DNA of 64,000 nucleotides from Cristatella mucedo. Taxonomy: Eukaryota; Bryozoa; Phylactolaemata; Cristatellidae. The notes under the pieces were generated by a model, which worked only from the letters and a program-made list of their open reading frames with translations, had not been told where the DNA came from and ran no database searches. The stretch lies in the NCBI GenBank assembly GCA_009760855.2, contig WPIO01000056.1, positions 650,001 to 714,000 on the forward strand. The letters run 5' to 3'. Shown here piece by piece: positions 1 to 11,904 of this stretch. The translations under genes were made by a program, and so were the position numbers. Numbering within the stretch: the stretch's first letter is position 1; every line of letters starts with the position of its first letter.

Positions 1-40
1 ACACACGAGCGCACACACACACACTCACACAAGCACACGG
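1..40. repeat. (CA)n microsatellite at the window edge
   Basis: Alternating CA dinucleotides with a few interruptions run from the first base. The tract probably extends beyond the window. Confidence 0.85.
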
Positions 41-282
41 AAATGCAGCCACAGGTCACATTATTTTAAGCCTGACTTACAAGAAATTCACCAAACTGAA
101 AATGCTAAGGAGATCATAAAAAATTGGGCAGCCACCATTAAATATGCATACAACACATCCTCTTCCAAAGAAAGGAACCCAGTTTGACAAACTCAACTAA
201 GCACCACAACACATATGCATCAGTATTTACAAGTGCATCGCACCACATAAGCCTCAGCATAGTTACAACTGGGCATTATGGC

Positions 283-770
283 TTAGAGCATCCAATCGAT
301 TTCAAGATCCTCAGTCTGGCTTTCAGGTCACCTGATTCCCTTGTACCAGCCTACCTACCCGACCTCCTTGCTCCTTGAGTGTGGTCTTGCACCACCCGCT
401 CCTCTGCACCAGGTCATCTCAACGTCACTCACACTAGATTGAAATCCTTTGTTGGAGGTACAGCCTTTAGCTAGTGTGCACCAAAAGGCTGGAACTAGCT
501 TCCGGCCACATTCAATACTTGTGATTATCTTGCATCTGCATAATCTCAGCCGAAGACACGTCAGCTTTACGGTCAGCTTTCCATTTACTTTTCGTGCATA
601 CTTCAGTGCATGCTTCAGTGCATGCTACTAGTTAGAGGTCTTACTAACCGGTCACCGTGGGTGTATGCTTATATGCTTACATGCTTGCGTTAGCATGCTG
701 GCCTTAGCATGACACTCGTTTGCACTTGTGCATGCTTGGCACCGTGCATGTTACCAGTCCTCAAGGGCAC
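283..770 (+). mobile_element. Degenerate L2-like LINE 3' fragment (family C)
   Basis: Plus-strand translation near 297-378 gives FKILSLAFRSPDSLVPAYL, which matches the C-terminal tail of L2 reverse transcriptases (DFKVLSLTFRSLHSMAPAYL in the better-preserved copies here). About 100 bases later comes an AFS..APKAWN-like segment, also typical of that tail. The following non-coding part, with its ctagttagaggtcttact motif and repeated gcatgct words, recurs near 55.7 kb, which supports a dispersed family. Frameshifts and stops show it is dead. 5' truncated. Confidence 0.6.
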
Positions 771-2450
771 TGCGTCCTTGCAGAACTTGCAAAGGTGTGC
801 GGACACATATTGGGTGCTTTGCAGAGTGCTGTACAAAACATCATTATTAGTAATGCTATCATAAATGTGGCTGTTGGATCAAGCGAAATTTGCCTTTTCC
901 TTTATGAATATGCCTGTTTACGTTTTCCCTAGTTAGGGGCATTCCCGAATGTCAGATATTCTGCCACCGAGTACTCGAGGCTGCTGACTGGCTGCTCTGA
1001 GGCCACTGACTGACTTAGCGGGTGACGATCGCTGCCAGTCAACAGCGCAGAACTCAGTTCCGTGTCCGACTGCACGCATCAAGGCTTCGCAACAACAAAA
1101 AGAAAAAGGACATAGCAGAAGACAGACCGAGGCACCGGAAGAGCTCGATACCAACGAACGAGAGTCAGTCTTCGGTGCACTATTTGCAAGCTCCCGAGGT
1201 ATTTCGCTGCCGTGCAATCGATAACAGCAACGAGCCACTTTACGACGGCGTGGGGCTGACTGTACGCTGCTGCTGCGCGCTGACCCCTCGAAGTGACCGG
1301 AAGTAGCTTTCAATCAGTCCTCTGCGTCTACGGCCGTGCACATCTCGAGCGCTCTTCAGCTCAGGCGTGCCTCGAATGCTTGGAGCAGCGCTCAATATTT
1401 ACAGCGCTTCTTCAACCCGAAGCATCACTGCACTTCCGGCTTTGCTAATCCCCTCATCCGGGCGCTGATCGCTCGGTCCTAGCTAGTCTGCTGCTGCGCA
1501 CCACTCAGCGAGGTCGATGGCTGCTGCTGACCCCGGGTCAGCGCAGCTCCGAACACTGCTGCGCTGCGCTCCGTGGCTGTGCAGTGGCGGCGGCAGCAGC
1601 TGCTGCTCGGCTGCCGTCACACCAGTCGGTCGTCGGCAATAGCCCGTGCTGCCGTCTTCACTCCGGGAGCTCCCAGCGGTCCTACCAGCAAACAGCCAGC
1701 ACACAAAACAAGGCTCTTCATGCAGCGGCTGCTTTCGAGTCCAAGTTTCCAGTCGATTAAGCCCTCGTGTTACCTGAGCAGCTAAGCAAACAGCTTGCCC
1801 AGCCCGGCACCAGCCCTTCTTAGCAGCATTTGGTAGCATTTGGTTCCCTTTACAACAGCAAGAGCTGTTGGTGTGCGCTGGGTGGTACGGAGGCGGTGGT
1901 CGGGTGGGGGGGAGGTAATAGGGTGGAGTCAATTTAGCACTTGGATGTTTGGATGAGAGATCGGCAGCAGTGCGCCGCCGGGCAATAATTAGTTGCTGCC
2001 TGCTATTAGATGAGCAGGCCCTCGATCACGTGCTGCTGTAGATCGTGTGCTCCTGATCGTGTGCTCCTGATCGTGTGCTCATAGAGAATAAAAATGCTCG
2101 ACGGCTGCTTCAGAGGCAGGACACGGGGAGCAGGGGACAGGACAGGACAGGACACGGGAGCACGTACTGGTAGCAGCCGTCCTACGCACACTGACTGCCC
2201 GCAACACGGCCACCACGATAGCACTATGCAGAGGCTAGATAGTATAAACTGCCATCGCCAAGCCAACTGCCCTCGGTTGCAGCAAGCAAAGGTCTGACAA
2301 ACAGAAGATGTCCCACATAGCAAACCTCTGCAGGGCAGCACAGGCAGCAAAGGAAAAGGCAACGATGTCCGAACCAACCCCGAGGGAGGGAGGTTTGATA
2401 GCTTGCAGCTCCAAGCGAGCTTCCCTTGGATATTCTAAGGCGGTAGCAGC
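771..2450. other. No gene recognised
   Basis: Mixed-composition sequence with no convincing coding region. Short open frames on both strands overlap each other and resemble no family I know. A tgatcgtgtgctcc word is repeated near 2040-2080. I see no other structure. Confidence 0.5.
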
Positions 2451-2454
2451 GACA

Positions 2455-2630
2455 AGTGAGCCGCAATGGCTCACTGGGTAAGGCGGTTGCTTTCCTAGAC
2501 CTCGGGACCGAGGTCGTAGGTTCGAATCCTGTGGTGGGCGATCCTTTATCGGTACTGCATGCAGTAGCGATAGCCGTAAAGGCTCTTCTGTCGCTATACA
2601 AACGAGGCTGTTAAATCAGCTAGAATTTCT
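2455..2630 (+). mobile_element. tRNA-derived SINE, family 1
   Basis: The head carries an A-box-like segment (tggctcactgggtaaggcgg) and, about 40 bases on, a clear B box (ggttcgaatcc), the two internal RNA polymerase III promoter elements of a tRNA. The body ends in a tail (ggctcttctgtcgctataca...gttaaatcagct) that recurs in at least six other copies here. The tRNA fold is not intact, so this is a SINE head and not a tRNA gene. Confidence 0.8.
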
Positions 2631-2806
2631 TTATTTCTTTCTATTTCTTCCTTTCTGTAACAAAACCAAACCCTACCCAACCAGCCGCTGGATAGAGGCG
2701 GTGGTGACCGGCGCCCTGCTGCGTGCCCCCTGTGCTGCTGCCTATCCACATTATGTGTGACTATCTCTCAGCCGGTCTGTCAGTGTCAGCTATCCTTCTT
2801 CCATGC

Positions 2807-2943
<137 letters not shown>

Positions 2944-3790
2944 CTGCAGAATCCTCACTCTCCTCCTGCCGACCACGAATTAAACTCAAAACAACTCGGT
3001 GGTGGCAGAGCGGCAATAAAGCACGAGCACTTGCAGCAGCTTGCTAACGTCACGTGCCAGCGTGAGCACGAGGATTGGCGACAGGGCGGCCTCCTCCCCA
3101 TCTTCCAGCTCTCTGTATTCTGAAGGCGGTGCAGCAGCGAAAATAGCATTATTTTTCATGCAATGACAGGACCTCATCACGGCACAGACTCCCGAGGGGC
3201 TGCTGCCTTATTAACTCGAGGCAGCTGCAGCTTCCTCCCTTGGCTCAGCTGTCACAGCTGCCTATGCATGCCACGCTGCTGCTGCTGCTCTGCTGATCTG
3301 CTGCTCTGTTGCTACTGCTGTGCAAGCCTCCTCCGGTGGGCGGTCGCGCGTGCGATGGGCTTGAGGACACTACCCTTTTAAACCTTCGAGATTAACAAGG
3401 CACCGAAGTATAGCAAGTGGTCGAAGCAAGCCGGTCAGACAGCGGCCTTCACATCTCCATGGCGACTGGGTGCTGATACGGTGATGCCTTGATCGTGGCA
3501 TCCCAGCCTCAGTGCCATGCGCACGAACAGAAACACTACAACAAGCAGCTCGTGAGGCACAAAGACGAGGCTGCTTTTTGCACGAGCTCGACACCGGTGG
3601 TCACTTGCTCCGGGCACACGGCGCCGGCAACGAGGCCAGAGTCGGAGGACAGGACCGCTCAGGACTTGGTGTGACCAAGCTTTGTCGTTGCTACTGCTCA
3701 GTCGGTGGCATTTCGACCTCCTCGAAATTCTGGCCGACATGCCCTCCCTGTCGCTCACCGATGCCCATTCACCTTCACGTGGAGCTAGCA
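2944..3790. other. No gene recognised
   Basis: GC-moderate sequence with short CTG runs around 3270-3300. No coding family, tRNA or full repeat element recognised. Confidence 0.45.
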
Positions 3791-3794
3791 GTAG

Positions 3795-3962
3795 GCTAAC
3801 CCCCCTCGGTCATCGCCCAGGGGGTGAGGTGCTCGCTCTTCACGACCGGGGTCGTGGGTTCGAGTCCTGCAGTAGGCGATCATTCATTGCCAACAGCAAG
3901 CGGTGGTGATAGCCGTAAAGGCTCTTCTGCTGCTATACAAATGAGGTTGTTAAATCAGCTAC
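3795..3962 (+). mobile_element. tRNA-derived SINE, family 1
   Basis: B box gggttcgagtcc near 3855, then a body with agccgtaaaggctcttctg and the tail ctatacaaatgaggttgttaaatcagct. Same family and orientation as the copy near 2.5 kb. Confidence 0.8.
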
Positions 3963-4035
3963 CGTTGGGCTAGGTGTAAGGGCAGAAGGTAGCACTAAAG
4001 GAGAGCACTAGTCCAGAGCAGCAGCAGACTGCAGC

Positions 4036-4050
4036 GGGGGGGGGGGGGGG
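4036..4050 (+). repeat. Poly-G run (15 G)
   Basis: Uninterrupted G homopolymer, prone to length variation and to sequencing error. Confidence 0.9.
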
Positions 4051-4400
4051 CTATATGTTTACGTCTTCCGGTGAGTGGCCCACACGAGGTCTGAACCATC
4101 AGAAGTCTGCAGCTTCTGATGGTCGAAGTCGGTGGCAGTGCAGTGCAGTAGCAGGACTTACTCTCTCCGTGTCGTGAAGCATGTCGGCAAAAGACGACCT
4201 ACAAGGGAGGAAGCAAGCCATTTTTGCATCAGGCGTGAGCAGCAGCAAAGCAAAGGTTTGTGCATGTGAGAGAGCAGTGCTCGTGCGTGTATGTGCACGC
4301 ATATGCGAGTGCGTGTGCACGTGCACACACGGGTGTGTGCACACGTGTGTGTGTGTGTGTGTGCACTATGCTAATGAATTATGTCATGATTATTTTCAAT

Positions 4401-4835
<435 letters not shown>

Positions 4836-5187
4836 GTGGGAGCCAAGGTAGCAGGCAAGGTCAGGCAGGGTAAAAGCAATGTGGATAGCAGAAGTAGCAG
4901 CAAAACCTGCATACACTCACAGCCGCAGACATCTTCCGAAAGAAGCCTTGCTTTCATCTACCGTTGAGGTCCACTACCAGGAAACAGCAGGCACACAGAG
5001 AGCTTTCTCGCTACAGCTGACCACCAAGCTAGCCCACTAGAGCACGACACAGCTTTTGAGGCAGCTTATGACCACATAGGGCAGATTAGAAGGCCAGCAG
5101 GCTTGTTTGAGTAGTGCTGCTGCTGGTCTGCCAGGACATTCTGGCTGCGTGCTTTGCTTCTAAGCAGCCTGTATGCAAGCCTGTTGC
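4836..5187. other. No gene recognised
   Basis: Single-copy-looking sequence between two simple repeats. Nothing identifiable. Confidence 0.45.
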
Positions 5188-5670
5188 CTTGCTGCTGCTG
5201 CTGCAGCTACTGCCTCCTTCTGCTGCTACTGCCTCCTTCTGCTGCTACTGCCTCCTGCTGCTGCTACTGCCTCCTGCTGCTACTGCCTCCTGCTGCTGCT
5301 GCTACTGCCTCCGGCTGCCTCCTGCTGCTACTGTCTCCTGCTACTGTCTCCTGCTGCTGTCTCCTGCTGCTGTCTCCTGCTGTCTCCTGCTGCTACTGCC
5401 TGCTGCTGCTACTGCCCCCTGCTGCTACTGCTTCCTGCTGCTGCTGTCTCCTGCTGCTGCCTCCTGCTGCTGGTGCCTCCTGCTGCTACTGCCTCCTGCT
5501 GCTACTGCCTCCTGCTGCCTCCTGCTGCTACTGCCTCCTGCCTCCTGCTGCTACTGCCTCCTGCTGCCTCCTGCTGCTACTGCTACTGTCTCCTGCTGCT
5601 GCCTCCTGCTGCTACTGCCTCCTGCTGCTACTGCCTCCTGCTGCTGCTGCCTCCTCCTCCTCCTCCTGCC
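5188..5670. repeat. CTG-rich compound minisatellite
   Basis: Built from ctgctgctactgcctc-type blocks in which CTG triplets alternate with CTACTGCCTC or TCTC pieces. Block lengths vary, so it is not a clean triplet repeat. It opens all three plus frames into Cys/Leu-, Leu/Pro- and Ala/Thr-rich strings of low complexity, so I do not call a gene. Confidence 0.9.
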
Positions 5671-6004
5671 ACCTTAATTCACAAGACCAGCAAATTCGGC
5701 GCCAGGCACCGAGCCCTGGTGCACCCACTCTGCACATGAAAGCCCACAACTGCGGGAAAGCATTTGAGCTTTAGCACACGGTAGCCACGTGCAGGCAGAC
5801 CTGCATGCAATAGCAGACAGCCGTGCTTACAGCACTTAAACCACAGGAAGACGGCATGGTTGGTAAACAAGTACATTCGCACGCACGTACATAGGAATAC
5901 ATTCGCAAAATACGACGTATGCAACAGCACCGATGAGCGATCGTCCCATCGTTGGGCAAGCGCTATAGGAGGTCACGAGGTCAGGAGGCCAGCCAGTAAG
6001 TTGC

Positions 6005-6178
6005 TGCCCTCCTGTGCATTAGCCTAGGTGGAGATAAAGCACGGGTGCTTCCCGACCCAGATTTCGAGTTTGAGTCTTGCAGCAGGCAATTCTTTAGTGT
6101 CTACTGCAAGTGGTTGAGACAGGCGCTAAGGCTCTTTTACAGCTACATAAATGAAACAGCTAAATCAGCCGGCCTTGA
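6005..6178 (+). mobile_element. Degraded tRNA-derived SINE, family 1
   Basis: Weak B box (gagtttgagtcttgc) near 6068, then aaggctcttttacagctacataaatgaaacagctaaatcagc, a diverged version of the family tail. Confidence 0.7.
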
Positions 6179-6547
6179 CTTGACTTTGCAGCATGCATTG
6201 AGCACTGCACGTAGCCTAGCAGCCTGAACTGCTCTGGCTTCGAGAGGCTGGCTGTCGGTCTGCCCTCCTTCCTCCAATTTCATCGATAGTTTAAATATAA
6301 AATCTGCAAAGTTGCAGTCCACACATCTGTGTGCTAGTGAATGAAGGCCCACTGCATAGCGGCACCAAGTCTTGGGTCCACATGCCAGCATGAGAACGCA
6401 CCGAAGCAGTTGACCAAACGAAGGTTGCCCAGGCCGGCCGATCAGCCGCTGGTGAAATAGTTGCGAGGCCAACAGTGTCTGCTGAACTCGTTTTTGTCGC
6501 TCCTTTCGTTGCCTGCTCGTGTCTTATCTCGAAGAGACTTCCGGCCT

Positions 6548-6647
6548 GCCCCTTCCTTCCAGCCTGCCCCTTCCTTCCAGCCTGCCCCTTCCTTCCAGCC
6601 TGCCCCTTCCTTCCAGCCTGCCCCTTCCTTCCAGCCTGCCCCTTTCA
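6548..6647. repeat. 18-bp minisatellite, about 6 units
   Basis: Unit gcctgccccttccttcca repeated head to tail with almost no variation. Translation gives six-residue repeats in both directions, an artefact of 18 being divisible by three. Confidence 0.95.
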
Positions 6648-6842
6648 TGCTGGCGACTGCATGCTTCGGCACAGACAAGCGCCTCATCTGCCAACTAGGT
6701 TCTGCCAATACCAATTAGCATGATCTCTAAAGGGGCCCCCTTCGACGACAGAGTGTCGACGGACGGCTGTCGCTGCCTTTGCGACGTGGCTCGGCAAGCA
6801 GAAGAGACGCTGCTTCGCTCATTCACTACCACTTCTCTCTGT

Positions 6843-6845
<3 letters not shown>

Positions 6846-6893
<48 letters not shown>
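6846..6893. repeat. (TC)n microsatellite
   Basis: About 24 TC dinucleotides, uninterrupted. Confidence 0.97.
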
Positions 6894-6897
<4 letters not shown>

Positions 6898-6969
6898 TTG
6901 CTCGCTCACTCTAGCACGGCGCCAAGTCAATGCGGATGTCATCATTCATTGGACAACATCGTCAACATG

Positions 6970-7316
6970 AATTTGGACTTCGAGACAGCCGACCAAGCGA
7001 GAGCGCATCGCCCGGAGCCGCCGAACTAGAGCTCCGAAGGTTTGCATGAGAGCGACGACTCTCCTCGACGACTCCTCGGGCGTCCACGTCGGGACTGCCG
7101 CGCCGGCGCACAGTGACTGAAGGTGCGCGGACCGCCGCGGCCCGAAGCTTGCCACCGCGGCCGCCTCGGCAAGCGACCGGCCTTCGTTGGACGTCGGGCT
7201 CAGCATCGCCAAGGAGAAGGCGGCGGCAGCGACACGGCAGGCCGCGGCCTGCCGAGCCGCCGGCTAGACCGACTACGACGCGCTCGAACGGGGGCACGCG
7301 TCGCGTCACAAACACA

Positions 7317-7356
<40 letters not shown>

Positions 7357-8000
7357 GCGCCGAGTTGCCGCTTGCGCGAGGCCGCGCTATCGACCGACTG
7401 GCGGCGGCCGAAAGCAGCGCCTCGCGTGTCGGATCGAGAGCGCGAAGCGACAAGCCTCTTCACCTCGCAATCTCCTGATAGCAGTCGAAGTCACTGCTCT
7501 GCAGTATCCACTCGGTCTTCGCCGTGACAGCATTCGTTGTCGCTGCGAACTCCATCGTACCTGGCTCCGACGGCGCTGCTAGCGGCCAGACGTTGGACCA
7601 AACAAGAGTCCCACGTGTGGCCGAAACCGGGTGAAGGCCTCCGAGCCTGCGCATGCGCGCCCGCCCGCGGGCCGATCTCAGACTGCCGCCGGGCGGGCAG
7701 GCCACGGGTCGTGATGGCAGCGGCGAGCTTGAGCTCACACGCCCGCCTCGAAAGCCAACAGTTTCGCTTTGTTTTGAACGGATCTCGTCAAGCACGTGGC
7801 GCTCGCGAGCGCATCGGGTCTAGCTTGGTGCGGGAATAATGTACCCCGAATACCCGTAGTATCCGGGTCACTAGAGAGCGGCTGCTTAAAATGGAGGCCT
7901 GTCGGCGCGTGCGTGCGCACTCGCCAACTGGCGCGGAGTGGACGTTTTAAGACACTCGCCCCGCGAACGCTGAAACGAGACAGCTCGCGCGTAACCTGAT
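6970..8000. other. CpG-dense stretch without a recognised gene
   Basis: By eye this kilobase is visibly richer in CG dinucleotides than the flanks (many gcgc, ccgcgg and cgacg words) and is split by a short (CA)n tract at 7311-7350. No open frame resembles a known protein. It may be an unmethylated promoter-type region or a first exon of a gene I cannot identify. Nothing is called in 8000-8600. Confidence 0.4.
7311..7350. repeat. (CA)n microsatellite
   Basis: CA dinucleotides with caaaca interruptions at both ends, inside CpG-rich sequence. Confidence 0.95.
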
Positions 8001-8609
8001 TACTATCCTATTTCCGTGCGAAAGTAAATTCTGGAGCTGCTTATTCTGGAGCTGGCCAGTCTAAAGCGTGTCAGCGCGGCTAACGCAACCCCTACCGACA
8101 GACGGCTAGCGTAGCTGCGTGCGTGGCCCGAGCATTTACGAACCTAGTAATGCTTGCTCGAATTACAACGCAGGAGACCTAACGAAGATGAAAGCCGCCG
8201 TAACGTGCTGATGTGGCGACGGCTCCAAAATCGTGCGCGAGTGCGAGTTAGAGATCTCGCGGCGAAATCAATCTGTGTCGTCGCGTTGCAAAATGCACGC
8301 TTTTCGATCGAGCACGCTAAATCAGCCAGATTAGGACTGCCGAGAAAATATGTTTTCGAGGTTCAGGAATTATAATGGCTAGGAATTGATTGGGCTATAA
8401 TCTATTACCAGGGCAGCATAAAAGCTGAAGCCGCGAAAAGGGCTGACTCCGCTATGCTTCTGGAGTGGGCATTGGCATGTGAGTTGATTTGAGCTCTAGG
8501 CCACTTAGCCGTTAATCCGTTAGTGTACGTCACGGCCACTGTTAAACACCCGTAACCCTCTGTAGCTGTCAAATAGACTTCTTTACGCTGCGGAACTGGA
8601 CTTGCCTTA

Positions 8610-8705
8610 GGGACTTAGCTTATGGGTGAAATGCTATCTGTTCGCGGCCCAGGTCGTGGGTTCGAGGCCTGCTATGGGTCATCCTTTACTACCCACTACA
8701 AGCGG
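8610..8705 (+). mobile_element. SINE head fragment
   Basis: A tRNA-like head with aggtcgtgggttcgaggcctgc near 8650 and gcgatcc-like sequence after it. The usual tail is absent; LINE family B 3' sequence follows directly. Confidence 0.6.
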
Positions 8706-8747
8706 TAATGTAATGTAACGTATCTCCGTCTGTAACTCCACAAATTC
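8706..8747 (-). mobile_element. LINE family B, 3' terminus, left of the LTR insertion
   Basis: The words taatgtaatgtaacgtatctccgtctgtaact match the 3' end of the LINE copies at 14.83 and 49.86 kb. The rest of this copy continues at 12865 on the other side of the LTR retrotransposon, so the two pieces are one interrupted element. Confidence 0.75.
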
Positions 8748-8992
8748 TGTAGTCTGAATTATCGTCGCGAACGGCACAGAACACCAGCCGACGAGCAACA
8801 CCACCAGTTTATTCTCCCTACACACGGAGCAGGGCGAAGCACGACTCTCCTCGCCCCTCTCGCCCACCGGAGTCCCCCGACTCCCTTGGCAAAACAACCA
8901 CTAATCGCACGGCCCGGCTGCTTACCACATCGAGTGTCACCGCCCACTCGTACAACGATCAGAGGCAGTGTCATCAATTAAATAAAACCACA
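8748..8992 (-). repeat. 3' LTR (245 bp) of a Ty3/mdg4-type element
   Basis: Matches 12620-12864 over all 245 bases with seven substitutions that I count by eye. On the minus strand it begins TGTGG and ends ACTACA, so it has the usual TG...CA ends. Its outer flank aattc (8743-8747) repeats after the other LTR, a 5-bp target-site duplication. Confidence 0.93.
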
Positions 8993-9076
8993 TGCCCGCC
9001 TGATCTGGAGATCAATTAACGACGTAGCCAGAGCAGCAAGCAGCTGTTCTTCTCCACTGCTTAGACAGCGAGAAGG

Positions 9077-10656
9077 CTAAACATTAACCACATAGTCCTC
9101 ATAGCGTGCCGGCGGTCTCAGGCCACATCTTGGCCGTAGCTGTCTGCCGGGCTCGTCGTCTCTGGACATACTATCAGGGCCAGCATCGGAGTGTTCGTCA
9201 AGGAGTTCATTGGCGTTCGGTACTGGTCTGATGTCCGCTAGGTGGCGGCGGATTCCATCAATTTCAATGCCAACTCCTTCCGCCGGGGCAGTAACTGTCC
9301 CCCGAGGCCATTGAGTGGTGCAACGGGCTCCAGGGGGTTTTACGAAAACCCGCTGACCCTGAATCGAGTCATTTCCGTCAAGAGCTCTCTGTGCGAGGCT
9401 CTCGAGCCATCGGAGGTTTCCAATCATACGAGAAAAGCTGACGGCAAGGCGATGAGCCGGTGTCCAATCCCGCGGTGGCAGAGAGATTGTGCAAGTACAC
9501 CATCATCATTATGTCCCGCCCACTCCAGGCTGCCATTCCTTTTATTGTTCGGTGACTTCGCTCTATTATAGCGTTTCCAGAGGACCGGTAGGCACAGCGA
9601 TACATTACGTGTACCCCCCAACGATCACAAAGTTGGCGAACAGCGTTCGATCGGAAAGTGGCGGAATTGTCCATTAAGAGCTGCCACGGCGGGCCCCTTT
9701 CTCTGAATATTTCGTCCAAGTGTCGGACCACCGAGGTCTCGCTCTCGTCAGGTATACGCCGCCAGATGGCAAACCTGCTGGGGCCGCTATCGACAAGTGT
9801 CAAATACTTGACCCCGTTGAAGAAAGTAACATCAATAACCAGGCGGCGCCAGTTGGAATCTACGTCCAGGTGTCCATGGCTCCAACACACTGGCGCTGGA
9901 TCCACAGACCGGCAACGCGTGCACGATTTAACAACGTGTTCCGCTATCTCCCGAGTTACGGAGATGCCGGGGGAAGCAGAGCCTGGCCAGGTACAACGTA
10001 CGGTCAACCCCTAGGTGATGCAAATCATGGAACGCTCGCAGGTCTACTTCTTGTGCTGGAGTAGCAGCTTCGAGAATCGAGATTGGCTTAAGCCACGGCT
10101 GCGGTACACGCGTTAAGTGGTCTGCTTTGATGTCGGCCGAACGCACCAGCTGTATTCTCACCCGAAGGTCGTACTCCTTAATTACGTCGCGTATTATTGC
10201 TGTCCGCCGTCGAGCCAATGCCTCGCCTAGACCTCGCGTACGGATTGGCTTATCGCCTTCGACAAGCGATCGCAGCCACGAATGCACAGTGGCCGAGTCA
10301 GTAAACAATTCGATCTCTCGCAGGCCCCAGGCCAGGGCTAAGTTTAGGCCCTTTATGACAGCCTCTAGTTCGGCCAGATTTACATGCGCTACGTCATCTG
10401 GCTTTCTAAGCCAAGAGGCATCCTCGACAGTCTGCCCTCCAATTCGCAAGCAGGCGCCTATCGCTAAGCTGCTTGCGTCACACCATACCCGTCCGCTGGG
10501 TGACGACGGCACACTCCACACTCCGGAAACTGGATCCTCTGGATCACACGTCGGCTGATCTCCTGTGCCATCCGAAGGACGTCCTCCGTAATCTCGGCAT
10601 CCCACGACAGGTCTTTTGTGGCTCTCTTTACGTAGCTGCAGGCTGGTCGAAGCCAT
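9077..10656 (-). pseudogene. Broken pol 3' half: RNase H and integrase
   Basis: RNase H comes first, from about 10530: VWCDASSLAIGACL, then NLAELEAVIKGLN, then LFTDSATVHSWL carry the acidic residues. Integrase follows, with His-His residues near 10000 and an SCTRC Cys pair near 9930. Its catalytic core has an Asp in LDVDSNWRRLVIDVTF, an Asp in LLMDNSATFRS and a Glu in NAIIERSHRTIK. These lie in at least three reading frames, with shifts near 10550, 9960 and 9430, so the gene is dead. The C-terminal part, near 9080-9430, has no obvious chromodomain. Confidence 0.85.
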
Positions 10657-10678
10657 CCTGTAACGGGAAAATGGCCCG

Positions 10679-11866
10679 TTAATTGTTCACACCACGAGAA
10701 AAGCTGCCTGCGAGTCGCGCGCGTTGAGGTAGCGGTTCAACATCGTTATCTCTGCCCCACTTAAGCTTTCCTTCATGGTCAGTGACGCGAAGCCCTAGTA
10801 CGAGACCTCCGACCAACTTTTCCGGGGGCTTAGCTTCGAGCCCAAACTGTCGTAGGAGAGAGATAACACGCTCATTCGTGACAATGTCATTGTTGGCGAT
10901 TATATCGTCCACGTATGAGTCAGTGCCTTCGCGCATCCGTGGTTCTATAGAAAGCACCTTATTTAACACGGCGGTCATTATCTTAGGCGCTACATTTCAT
11001 CCGAAGCCTAGCCGCGTAAGGCAGTACCGCCTCCCCTGGTAGGCGACAACCTGGTATCTCCACAGGGAAGGGTCGACATGAAGCTGTATATACGCTTTGC
11101 GAAGGTCGATAATGCTGACGTTACTTCCCATGCGGCGCCATGCCCGAAGTTTCTCGCTGCAAACGTCACCGTTGGCAGTGTGGCTGGAAACGTATTGGTT
11201 CAGCTCGCGGTAGTCTAAAACGGGCCGCACTTTGTCCTTATGACTCTGGAACACTGCCATTAGCGGCACGAGGCCTTCACACTCCCCTTCGTAGGGCTTC
11301 AGCCAGCCGAGTTGGATCCACTCTTGGATCTCCTTATCGTAGTCGGCCTGCAAGTCGGCGGGCACGCGGTAAGCCTCGAAGCGGTTTACCAAGGTGGGAG
11401 AAGTCACGCCGTCGGCCCAATGCCACTTTACGACCCATTTTCCGCCACGGTACACCGCCGAAAAGTCTCTGTCGGAAACACTGACGTCGCTCGACAGTGC
11501 CCCGATTGCATTGCACCGCCCATTGAAGGTTACTACACCGCCTTCAGGGCCTATCACCACGCCTCCCAGCTGTCGAACATCATCTATGCCAAGGAGCATA
11601 TCATACCCCGGTACGATCTCGGATACGAGGCAGTCCAGCTCTATTGCGATGCCCTGCACAGAGCATGTCATTCGGCACGCCGACCGGCAACGAGCGACTG
11701 CTCCATTGAACGTAATTACTGGCTCGTTAACCGGATAAGACTGCGCCGAGGTGGCAAGCAGTACCAAAGATTTAGTCACGATCGACCGAGAGCAGCCAGT
11801 ATCAAGGAGCGCCTTCACAATACGACCACCGTTGAGAACATTTATTGTTGGCAGTCGAGTTGACAA
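10679..11866 (-). pseudogene. Broken pol 5' half: aspartic protease and reverse transcriptase
   Basis: The protease has its active site in KALLDTGCSRSIV near 11800. The reverse transcriptase has VRPVLDYRELNQ, an IIDLRKAYIQL block and the catalytic SYVDDIIANN near 10910. An in-frame TGA at 10997-10999 splits the enzyme just after the GFG block, and the frame is lost near 10690-10730. The open frame actually continues upstream of 11866 through the zinc-knuckle-like region at 11910-12050, so gag and pol may once have been one reading frame. Confidence 0.87.
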
Positions 11867-11904
11867 GCAGGGGAATGCGCCGGCGCTATAACATGCGCTT
11901 CCCC

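Noticed and set aside
2467-2540. tRNA gene
   Set aside because: A and B boxes are present but the acceptor stem does not pair and the same unit recurs with a common tail, so it is a SINE.
5114-5774. Three overlapping Cys/Leu/Pro/Ala-rich frames
   Set aside because: Compound CTG repeat; low complexity, no start context or family.
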